This document shows positions 15,165 through 21,978 of a stretch of 26,983 bases of DNA, piece after piece; within the stretch, counting starts at the first letter, position 1, and each line of letters opens with the position of its first letter. The DNA is from JBBIQS01 sp037442205 (GTDB taxonomy: Bacteria; Myxococcota; Myxococcia; Myxococcales; UBA5297). The translations under genes and the position numbers were made by a program. Under the pieces are notes generated by a model. That model worked only from the letters and a program-made list of their open reading frames with translations. It did not search any database and had not been told where the DNA came from. The DNA is taken from assembly GCA_037442205.1 (NCBI GenBank), contig JBBIQS010000101.1, positions 1 through 26,983 on the forward strand, written 5' to 3'.

Positions 15165-15186
15165 AACGGCCGGTTTTCGGGCCGTT
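15165..15186 (-). terminator. Intrinsic terminator downstream of pgeF
   Basis: AACGGCC (15165-15171) and GGCCGTT (15180-15186) form a 7-bp stem with an 8-nt loop. On the minus strand TTTTCTT follows. It lies 83 bp past the pgeF stop and its T-tract runs into the -35 box of the next promoter. Confidence 0.65.
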
Positions 15187-15269
15187 CGGCGGTCGGGCGC
15201 GCAGCTCCGGCGCCGCCGCCGGAGCGCAACCTGCCGTGCCGCCTGAGAAAATCGGCCGGGGCCGCGGCC

Positions 15270-16019
15270 CTACTCCAGCGCCAGCAGCGACAGGTGCCGG
15301 CCCGACTTCCCCTGGTCGCGGCGGTGGCTGAAGAACAGCTCCGGCTGGCAGCAGGTGCAGTGGGGCACGGTCTCGATCCGCTCCAGCTCCAGGCCGGCCT
15401 CGGCGAGCACTTTGCGGTTGGCCAGCGCCAGGTCGAGCTTGGGCTTCTGGCCGGCGGCGATCACCTCCTCGCCGAAGCGGGCGCGGAATCGGCCGGCCAG
15501 ATCCTCCCCGACCTCGTAGCAGCACCGCCGGATCGAGGGTCCGATGGCGGCGGTCATCTTGCGCGGCGCTGCCCCGTAGCGCTGGTGCAGCTTCTCCACC
15601 GCGCGGGCGGCGATGGCCAGCTCGGTGCCCCGCCAGCCGGCGTGGACCGCGGCGATGGCCCCGACGTCGGGGGCGAAGATCAGCACCGGGACGCAGTCGG
15701 CGGTGCGGATGCACAGGGCGGTGCCACGGACCCGGGTGAAGAGGCCGTCGCCGTCGCCGACCGGGTCCGGCATGCGCGATCCGGTGCCGGCGGCCTCGAT
15801 CTCGAAGAGGCGATCGCCGTGGACCTGGTTGGCGCTGATCAGCTGGCCGGGGGCCAGCCCGAGCTCGCGGGCGAAGCGCCGGCCGTTCTCCTCGACCCGC
15901 TCCGGGTCGTCCCCCACCGAGCGCCCCAGGTTGAGGGAGCTGAAGGCGCCCTCGCTCACCCCGCCGGCGCGCGTGGAGAACGCGTGAAGAGTCCCCAGCG
16001 CCTTGGCCCGCACCGACAT
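15270..16019 (-). CDS. pgeF: Peptidoglycan editing factor PgeF (laccase-domain, YfiH family)
   Basis: The 249-residue protein is of the YfiH/PgeF family, which has purine nucleoside and polyphenol activities in vitro. In E. coli it removes wrongly built UDP-MurNAc-L-Ser precursors. Conserved elements are FSTRAGGVS, ANQVHGDRL with His68, RTADCVPVL with Cys109, AVHAGWRGT with His126 (the metal-binding His, Cys, His set), IGPSIRRCCYEVG and the C-terminal HRRDQGKSGRHLSLLALE. The ATG at 16017-16019 is preceded by GAGGTGG and follows the glutaredoxin gene by 13 bp, so the two are cotranscribed. It has no signal peptide and should be cytoplasmic. Length and motifs are normal. Confidence 0.93.
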   Translation of the reverse strand: MSVRAKALGTLHAFSTRAGGVSEGAFSSLNLGRSVGDDPERVEENGRRFARELGLAPGQLISANQVHGDRLFEIEAAGTGSRMPDPVGDGDGLFTRVRGTALCIRTADCVPVLIFAPDVGAIAAVHAGWRGTELAIAARAVEKLHQRYGAAPRKMTAAIGPSIRRCCYEVGEDLAGRFRARFGEEVIAAGQKPKLDLALANRKVLAEAGLELERIETVPHCTCCQPELFFSHRRDQGKSGRHLSLLALE

Positions 16020-16032
16020 CCGCCACCTCGTC

Positions 16033-16866
16033 TCAGAACACCTGCTCGTAGGACCGCTCGTCGAATCCCACCAACAGCCGGCCGCCGGCCCACAGCACCG
16101 GAACACCGCCGGCCCGGATTCCCTGCCGGGCACAGCGCTCGGCCAGCTCGCTGGCGGCCGCGGAGTCTTTTTCCACGTCCCGCTCGGCGAAGGAAATCCC
16201 CTTCTTGCGAAGCCAGGCCTTGGCCCGCTTGCACACCCCGCACCACGAGGTGGTGTAGAGCACCACCTCGCTGTCGCGCTTGGCCTCGGCCGGCTCGGCC
16301 GACTTGAGCGCCCGGGCCTGGGCCACCGCCCGATCCAGCCGCTCCTGCAGCGACCGCTCGCGCGCCTTCTCAAGCTGGTCGCGCTCGGCCGCCTCCCGCA
16401 GCACCTTCGCCCGGGGTGCGGTCGCCTTGTCGGCAAGCGCCGGACCGAGCGCCTGCCGCGCCGACTCGAAGTCGCCTCGCGCCAGGGCGACCTCTCCCCT
16501 CAGCAGCGCGGTCGGGCCGTCCGGAGAGAGGGCCCACAGCCGGTCGGCGAAGGGCGCGGCGTCGTCGGGGCGCCCGTCCTTGAGCGCCGCCTGGGCGCAG
16601 GCCCGCAGCGAGGCCGGATCCTTGGCAAAGGCCTTCAGCCCCCGCTCGCAGGCCAGCGACGCCAGCGCCAGATCGCCGGCGGCCAGCGCCCTGGACGCCA
16701 GCTCGCCATGGGTCGCCCCCGTCGCCGCTCCCGCCGGGGCCGAGGCCAGCGCCTCCAGGGCCTCCTCGAGCGCCCCGCGCTCCATCGCCGCCCGCGCCGC
16801 CTCCAGCGGCGGGGCCGCCCCCAGCAACGCCGCCGCCGCCAGCACCGCAGTCCATCGCCTGTCCAT
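16033..16866 (-). CDS. Exported TPR-like protein with C-terminal glutaredoxin domain
   Basis: The ATG at 16864-16866 has GGAGGT 8 nt upstream and opens with a signal-like segment (MDRRWTAVLAAAALLGAAPP). Residues of about 25-190 are Ala-rich helices with the spacing of tetratricopeptide-type repeats (ALASLACERGLKAFAKDPAS and similar). The last 80 residues are a glutaredoxin/thioredoxin fold: VVLYTTSWCGVCKRAKAWLR with the redox pair Cys209 and Cys212, then the cis-Pro motif GGVPVLW and GFDERSYEQVF. A glutaredoxin-type domain on an apparently exported protein is unusual and may act in periplasmic thiol exchange. pgeF follows after 13 bp. A start at 16905 was rejected because it lacks the strong ribosome-binding site and signal at its N-terminus. 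Confidence 0.82.
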   Translation of the reverse strand: MDRRWTAVLAAAALLGAAPPLEAARAAMERGALEEALEALASAPAGAATGATHGELASRALAAGDLALASLACERGLKAFAKDPASLRACAQAALKDGRPDDAAPFADRLWALSPDGPTALLRGEVALARGDFESARQALGPALADKATAPRAKVLREAAERDQLEKARERSLQERLDRAVAQARALKSAEPAEAKRDSEVVLYTTSWCGVCKRAKAWLRKKGISFAERDVEKDSAAASELAERCARQGIRAGGVPVLWAGGRLLVGFDERSYEQVF

Positions 16867-17038
16867 CGGCCGCAACCTCCCCTCTTCCCGCGCCTGCCGA
16901 TTCAACCACAGCCCGCTCGCCGGCGCCGCTTCTTCCGGAGCTCGAGCCGGACGTTCGCGCCCGGAACCGGAGTGCAGCGCGGCGCGTCAAGTACTGGTTT
17001 TGATTGGCATTCCGAGATCTTCCGGACGCGATCAGCCG

Positions 17039-17067
17039 TTGACAGGCCGGGCAGCGGCGGCGAGAAT
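17039..17067 (+). promoter_or_regulatory. Sigma70-type promoter of the diguanylate cyclase gene
   Basis: A perfect TTGACA at 17039-17044, a 17-bp spacer and GAGAAT at 17062-17067 (4 of 6). Transcription would begin near 17074, giving a leader of about 90 nt. The divergent gene-free region 16867-17163 also has a relatively AT-rich patch at 16988-17025; I found no convincing promoter for the minus-strand unit there. Confidence 0.6.
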
Positions 17068-17080
17068 GGACCGGTTTAAT

Positions 17081-17113
17081 CGCCGGAGATTGTTGAGTCA
17101 TTCCGCTCCGGCG
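17081..17113 (+). other. Stem-loop in the diguanylate cyclase mRNA leader
   Basis: CGCCGGAG at 17081-17088 and CTCCGGCG at 17106-17113 pair perfectly (8 bp) around a 17-nt loop, within the predicted leader and about 50 nt before the start codon. It does not match a riboswitch class I know, including the cyclic-di-GMP ones. It could affect translation or stability. Confidence 0.4.
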
Positions 17114-17163
17114 AGGTGCTCCGCTGCGCTGGGCGCCTCTCGAGACAAGCGCAGGCGAGGACC

Positions 17164-19158
17164 ATGGGGAGCCGGCCGGTCACAGGAGTGGGACGCAAGC
17201 TCGCCCTGGCGGTCGGCCTTCCAGTGCTGGTCTCGGCCATGGCCGCGGTCTACTACGCCCGCGACCGCGCCCAAGAGCTGGTGCACCAGAACGCCGTCGA
17301 GGAAGCGGCGGCGCTGGCCGACCTGGTGAGCACCAGCTTCTCGCTGGCCGAGGAAGATCCCCTCAAGAAGACCACCAGCCCCGAGCAGGCCCACCGCCAG
17401 GTCAACGCCGCGATGCGGGCCGACTACAAGCTGCTGCAGTCGGTGGCCGAGCTGCGCATCGTCGATCGCGACGGGAAGGTGCGCTGGTCGCGGCGGCTGG
17501 AGGAGGTGGGCCAGCACCTCGCCGACGCCCCGCGGCTGTTGGCCGCCCCGCCCCAGGGCAGCACCGACGTCGCCCAGGGCGAGTACATCCGCCCGCTCGG
17601 TGGGATGGCCTGCGCCCGCTGCCACTCCGGCGACGCCTTCAAGGTCGGGGCGCTGCAGGTCACCGTGCGCCACCCGCGGATCGCCGACGACGTCGAGGGG
17701 CTGTTCTCGGCGCTGACCCTCGCCGGGCTGGCGCTGTTCGCGGCGCTGGTCCTGGCCACCACCTTCATCATGCGCCGGCTGGTGACCCAGCCGCTGTCCG
17801 AGCTGGCGGGGGTGATGCAGAAGGCCGAGCAGGGCGACTTCCTGGTGCGGGCCAAGGTCGCCAGCCGCGACGAGATCGGCCAGCTGGCGCGCGAGTTCAA
17901 CTCGATGCTCGGCCGGCTCACCGAGCTCAAGGTGGCCGAGATCGAGGCCATCCGCGAGCGCGAGGTGATGCAGCGCGAGCTGGCGCTCAAGGCCGAGGTG
18001 GAGAAGCAGCACAAGCTGGTCGAGGAGACCAACCGCGCCCTGGCCCGCCGGGTGCGGGAGATGACCCTGCTCTTCGACATCACCCGCTCGCTCAACTCCA
18101 CCCTGGAGCTCAACGAGATCCTCAGCCTGGTCACCGAGATGGTCGGGGTGACGCTGGGGGTGGACCAGTGCACGGTGATGCTGCTCGAGGAGGGCTCCAA
18201 GACGCTGCGGGTGTCGGCCGGCTTCGGCATCGACGAGGCGAGCTTCGCCAGCTTCCTGTTGCCGGTGGGGCAAGGGGCCTCGGGGATCGCCGCCCAGTCG
18301 CGGGAGTCGGTCTACCTGCCCGACGTCAACGTCGATCCCCGCTACGTCAAGAACCCCCAGCAGCCGGCGGAGCGCGACCAGTCGCTGCTGAGCGTGCCGA
18401 TGATCTGCAAGGAGAAGCTGGTGGGGGTGCTCAACTACGTGCGCCACGCCAAGAACGCCTTCTCCGAGAACGACGTGATGCTGCTCAAGCTGGTGAGCAG
18501 CCAGGCGGCGATGGCCATCGTCAACGCCCGGCTGTACAGCGAGACCAAGGAGCTGAGCCTCACCGACGAGCTGACCGGGGCCTTCAACCGCCGCCACCTC
18601 TTCGCCCGGCTGGAGATGGAGATCGCCCGCAGCCAGCGCTTCCACTCCTCGGTCGGGGTGGTGATGATCGACATCGACCACTTCAAGCACTTGAACGACA
18701 CCTCCGGCCACCCCGCCGGCGACCAGGCGCTCAAGGAGGTCAGCGACCTGCTGCGCCACTCGATCCGCAAGGTGGACACGCTGGCGCGCTACGGCGGCGA
18801 GGAGTTCGTGGTGGTGCTGCCTCAGGTGACCCGCGAGGAGGCCTTCGAGGTCGCCGACAAGCTGCGCAAGGGCGTGGAGAAGACCCACTTCCCCTTCGGC
18901 GAGAGGCAGCCGGGCGGCAGGCTGACCATCTCGCTGGGAGTGGCGGTGTTCCCGGCCGACGGCGACTCGCTGGAGAAGGTGGTCGACGCCTCCGACTCGG
19001 CGCTCTACGCCTCCAAGCGCGGCGGGCGCAACCAGGTCAACCTGTTCGCCCCGGGGATGGATCTGCATCCCGGCCGCGAGCGCGGGCCGGCAGCCGAGCA
19101 GCGCTTGCGCGAGGGCGAGCCCGAGACCGGCGCCACGCCCGACAAGCCCGCGGCCTGA
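17164..19158 (+). CDS. Membrane diguanylate cyclase with periplasmic haem c motif, HAMP, GAF and GGDEF
   Basis: The 664-residue sensor makes cyclic di-GMP from GTP. Domains in order: membrane helix at about 13-30; periplasmic region about 31-179 with one CXXCH motif at Cys150, Cys153 and His154 (MACARCHSGDAF), indicating covalent haem c; second membrane helix about 180-201; HAMP about 203-255 (ending DEIGQLAREFNSMLGRL); coiled coil; GAF about 300-455 (LLFDITRSLNSTLELNEIL ... LKLVSSQAAMAIVNARLY); GGDEF about 465-625. The catalytic motif is GGEEF at 544-548, with DELTGAFNRR and DIDHFKHLND intact. The product-inhibition I-site RKVD lies five residues upstream at 535-538. So it should be active and feedback-regulated. 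The start ATG at 17164 (GAGGA upstream) gives a compact N-terminus; a GTG at 17116 is less likely. A redox or gas signal is inferred from the haem motif. Confidence 0.92.
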   Translation: MGSRPVTGVGRKLALAVGLPVLVSAMAAVYYARDRAQELVHQNAVEEAAALADLVSTSFSLAEEDPLKKTTSPEQAHRQVNAAMRADYKLLQSVAELRIVDRDGKVRWSRRLEEVGQHLADAPRLLAAPPQGSTDVAQGEYIRPLGGMACARCHSGDAFKVGALQVTVRHPRIADDVEGLFSALTLAGLALFAALVLATTFIMRRLVTQPLSELAGVMQKAEQGDFLVRAKVASRDEIGQLAREFNSMLGRLTELKVAEIEAIREREVMQRELALKAEVEKQHKLVEETNRALARRVREMTLLFDITRSLNSTLELNEILSLVTEMVGVTLGVDQCTVMLLEEGSKTLRVSAGFGIDEASFASFLLPVGQGASGIAAQSRESVYLPDVNVDPRYVKNPQQPAERDQSLLSVPMICKEKLVGVLNYVRHAKNAFSENDVMLLKLVSSQAAMAIVNARLYSETKELSLTDELTGAFNRRHLFARLEMEIARSQRFHSSVGVVMIDIDHFKHLNDTSGHPAGDQALKEVSDLLRHSIRKVDTLARYGGEEFVVVLPQVTREEAFEVADKLRKGVEKTHFPFGERQPGGRLTISLGVAVFPADGDSLEKVVDASDSALYASKRGGRNQVNLFAPGMDLHPGRERGPAAEQRLREGEPETGATPDKPAA

Positions 19159-19346
19159 GCCAAGGCTGGTATTGGCCACCTTCGATCCCGCTGCGCGCTC
19201 GCCTGCCCTGCCCCGCGCTCATCGGCGGAAGCACCGCCGCGCCACGCCCGAGCAGCCGGTTCGAGCACACCGAAACCGATAGCGGGCTCGAAGGCCGAGC
19301 CGCCCGAGCCAATCGACGCGCGGGAATTTCCTCGGAAATCCGGCGC

Positions 19347-19361
19347 CGGCCCGGAGGGCCG
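19347..19361 (-). terminator. Possible terminator hairpin after the IgGFc-type gene
   Basis: CGGCCC and GGGCCG form a 6-bp stem with a GGA loop only 5 bp beyond the stop on the minus strand, next to the palindrome CCGGCGCCGG (19340-19349). There is no T-tract, so support is weak. The 208-bp convergent gap 19159-19366 shows nothing else I recognise. Confidence 0.28.
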
Positions 19362-19366
19362 CGGAA

Positions 19367-21898
19367 TCAGCCGCCGGGGTTGATGGAGGTGATGCGGGTC
19401 AGGTCGAGCCCGCCGGTGTAGCCGTAGGAGACGTACTCGTCGTAGCCGTAGACGGTGACGCCGACCTTGGCGGTGGCGCTAATCTTGTGGCTTCCGCCGC
19501 TGACCGGGACCTGGAAGTAGGTGTAGCCGCCGGGAAGCGTACCGGTGACCACGCCGGGGAACGACGCGGCATCCTGGCCGTCGATCTTGGCGTTGGGGGA
19601 GACGGTCGGCCCAACGACCGACAGGTAGTTGTGAATCAGAGTCGGAGAGGCCAGCACGTTGTACTCGCGCCGCCATTGCTCGATCGGCGGGGTGAGCACC
19701 AGCGACGGGTCGCCCTCGCTGGATGTGGGGCTGGAATCCTCGCCGCCGAAGTACTGCGCCACCATCACCGGCTGATCGGCAGCCACGGTGAAGCTGCCGG
19801 AATGGCTGATCTCGATGAACGGCGCGAAGGCCTGCGTGCCGCCGATGGCCGGGAGGGTGCAGACCCCGTTGGTGCAATTGCCTGAAACCACTGAGGTCGG
19901 GGGCGGGCTGATCGTCACCTTGGTGCCATTGGGGCAAGAGCTTGCTCCGCAGCCAGCGACGATGCGCCAGTAGTCGGGCCCGCGCGAAGTGACCGGCAGA
20001 TCGCTCCAGGTTCCATTGCCGAAGATAAAGGGCGGCTCGAAATGCTTGTAGGGCGCGGATTTGAGCCCGACGTACGTCTTGCCCCAAGTTTCGAAGGGCA
20101 TCATCTGCTCTTCCAGGTGGTCGCAGGCGAAGGCATTGGAAGGCTTGAAGGCGCAGCGCGCGCCACCGAAGACCGCCACTGGCTTGTCGGAGGCGACGAT
20201 GGTTCCAGTCAGATCAGAGGTGTATTTGCACATCTGATCCGGGGAGTTGGGACCGGCGGTATTGGCGCAGGTCTTGATGCCGCCGATGTCGGAGAAGACC
20301 TGGAGCACCTCGTAGCGCTGCAGGGTGTAGGTGGCCGTCGAGCCGATGGCCTGGGCCGGGATTGAGCCATCGCGGCTGCGCTTGACCGCGGCGGAAAAGC
20401 GCAGCTTCACCTGCGTGTTGTCCTGAGTGGCGACCACCGCCATCAGGCCCGGGTTTGCGGACAGGCTGGCCTTGCAGTACTTGCCGAGACGCGGGTCGTA
20501 GCCGCTGCAGGCATTGCCCGGGCCATCGCAGTCGTAGTCGGTAGCGCATGGAACGACGATGTTGGACGGATAGGAAGATGTCTCGTGCTCGTTGGCGATG
20601 ACGACGTATGACCCGGCCAGGATGTGCGCTGGCAGGAGTAGCGAGGCGTCATTGGTGTAGGAATAGGTATTCCCGATGGCGGCATTGAGCGGGTTGAACT
20701 GGTACGCGCTTACCGGGAGGTCCGTGGTCACGTGGTAAGCGTAGCGGGCCTTACCGGTTTGCTCCACCTCCTGCCACGGAAGCTTGATGACCTGAAGCGA
20801 GCCGGCCGCGACCGAGATGACGCCGCCAACCGCCGCCGGGGCCGAGGGAGCGATCTCCTCGGCGCCGTTGAAATAGCGCTGAACCTTGACGTTGACGGCG
20901 CTGGCGTTGGGATTGGAGACGACAATGGCGAAGTCGCTGGGGGTGGTGCCCTGCGCTCCGACCGCTGTGTTCGCCCGGAATACAGGCTCCAAGCCCTCGC
21001 TATTGGCCAGCACTGCAGTCCAGTACTCGCACCCCTGGTAGCTGGCGTTGCGCGCCGCGGTCCCGCAGGGGTCGACGCAGTCATTGATCCGCGAATCGCA
21101 AGTCGCGGTCGGGGTGGAGAACTGGTCCACCGCGCTGCAGGCCTTGGCGTCGTAGCCCGAGCCGTCGTCGCGGCAGATCTCGACCTCGGTGCTGGAGCCG
21201 GCCTTGCAGCGGCGCTGGCCGGGCTGGCAGGCCGGCGGGACGCAGGCCGGGGCGCCGCTGCTCGAGTCGCACTTGCCGGTCACCGAGCAGAAGGCCCGGT
21301 TCCAAGCGGTGCCGTCGTCGGCGCAGGTCTCCAGGAACTTGCCGTCGGCGCTGCAGCGCGTCGCCGCGGGCGTGCAGATCTGGCAGTGGCCGTTGATGCA
21401 CTGGGAGGGAGCCTGGGAGTCGGGGTTGACGCAGGCGGTTTCGGTCCAGCCGTCGCCCTTCTCGGTGCAGGTGCGCGAGGTGTTGGCGTCCTTGCACTCG
21501 CTGACCCCGGAGCTGCAGACGGTGCAGTAGTAGCCGGTGGCGTCGGCGGCGCAGTGGCCGGCGGCGGGGCAGGTTTCGAGGTTGTCCCAGAAGCCGTTCT
21601 GGCACTCCTGCACCGCCTTGTTGTCCGGCGAGCAGCGGCGGGCGCCGCTGGTGCACAGCTGCGGGCCGCCGTCGGGCTCCGTCACCTGCGGGCGCGGCTG
21701 ACAGGTGCCGGTGACCCCCTCGCAGTACTGGTCGGAGGGACAGGCGCTGTCGTTCTGGCAGTAGCAGCGGCCGAAGCGGGCCACCTGTCCCACTCCGCAG
21801 ACCAGCCCGCCGGCGTCCTCGTCCTCGTAGGCGACCGTCTGCGTGTCGGCGCAGGCCGACACCAGCGACAGGGCAATCAAGGCGATGGCTGAGCGCAC
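19367..21898 (-). CDS. Cys-rich IgGFc-binding-family lipoprotein
   Basis: The 843-residue protein starts at GTG 21896-21898 with GGAGGT upstream. Its N-terminus MRSAIALIALSLVSAC ends in a lipobox with Cys16, followed by Ala-Asp. Residues of about 30-285 are Cys-rich with repeated short modules of the kind C-x-D-G-(S/T)-x-W-x-x-x-x-C (for example TCADDGTAWNRAFC). The rest matches the IgGFc-binding protein family common in myxobacteria: PSDFAIVVSNPNASAVNV, VIANEHETSSYPSNIVV, an interspersed Cys pair region, and DHLEEQMMPFETWGKTYV. It ends in a beta-rich segment (VYGYDEYVSYGYTGGLDLTR). The protein is probably on the cell surface; its ligand is unknown and the family name does not prove antibody binding. 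The C-terminal two thirds use visibly more A/T-ending codons than the Cys-rich part, suggesting a mosaic origin. Confidence 0.85.
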   Translation of the reverse strand: MRSAIALIALSLVSACADTQTVAYEDEDAGGLVCGVGQVARFGRCYCQNDSACPSDQYCEGVTGTCQPRPQVTEPDGGPQLCTSGARRCSPDNKAVQECQNGFWDNLETCPAAGHCAADATGYYCTVCSSGVSECKDANTSRTCTEKGDGWTETACVNPDSQAPSQCINGHCQICTPAATRCSADGKFLETCADDGTAWNRAFCSVTGKCDSSSGAPACVPPACQPGQRRCKAGSSTEVEICRDDGSGYDAKACSAVDQFSTPTATCDSRINDCVDPCGTAARNASYQGCEYWTAVLANSEGLEPVFRANTAVGAQGTTPSDFAIVVSNPNASAVNVKVQRYFNGAEEIAPSAPAAVGGVISVAAGSLQVIKLPWQEVEQTGKARYAYHVTTDLPVSAYQFNPLNAAIGNTYSYTNDASLLLPAHILAGSYVVIANEHETSSYPSNIVVPCATDYDCDGPGNACSGYDPRLGKYCKASLSANPGLMAVVATQDNTQVKLRFSAAVKRSRDGSIPAQAIGSTATYTLQRYEVLQVFSDIGGIKTCANTAGPNSPDQMCKYTSDLTGTIVASDKPVAVFGGARCAFKPSNAFACDHLEEQMMPFETWGKTYVGLKSAPYKHFEPPFIFGNGTWSDLPVTSRGPDYWRIVAGCGASSCPNGTKVTISPPPTSVVSGNCTNGVCTLPAIGGTQAFAPFIEISHSGSFTVAADQPVMVAQYFGGEDSSPTSSEGDPSLVLTPPIEQWRREYNVLASPTLIHNYLSVVGPTVSPNAKIDGQDAASFPGVVTGTLPGGYTYFQVPVSGGSHKISATAKVGVTVYGYDEYVSYGYTGGLDLTRITSINPGG

Positions 21899-21930
21899 GG
21901 GGTACCTCCGCCGAGCAGGGCGAAAGGCAC

Positions 21931-21959
21931 CTTATAGCCGATCGTCCGGCCGGCGGAAA
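21931..21959 (-). promoter_or_regulatory. Possible promoter of the IgGFc-type gene
   Basis: TATAAG (21936-21931 on the minus strand) is a good -10 box 32 bp before the GTG start. The hexamer 17 bp further upstream (TTTCCG) is a poor -35. It lies in the short gap between this gene and the upstream coiled-coil gene. Confidence 0.35.
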
Positions 21960-21978
21960 TCCCAGCGAGCGAGCGACC

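Noticed and set aside
16985..16990. TTGACG on the minus strand as a -35 box for the glutaredoxin/pgeF unit
   Set aside because: No acceptable -10 sequence is found at 16 to 18 bp spacing.
17081..17163. Cyclic-di-GMP riboswitch in the cyclase leader
   Set aside because: The leader has one simple stem but none of the conserved GEMM-type sequence elements I know.
17098..19179. Minus-strand frame of 693 codons opposite the diguanylate cyclase
   Set aside because: It is antisense to a gene with complete HAMP, GAF and GGDEF motifs, and its composition is typical of a shadow frame.
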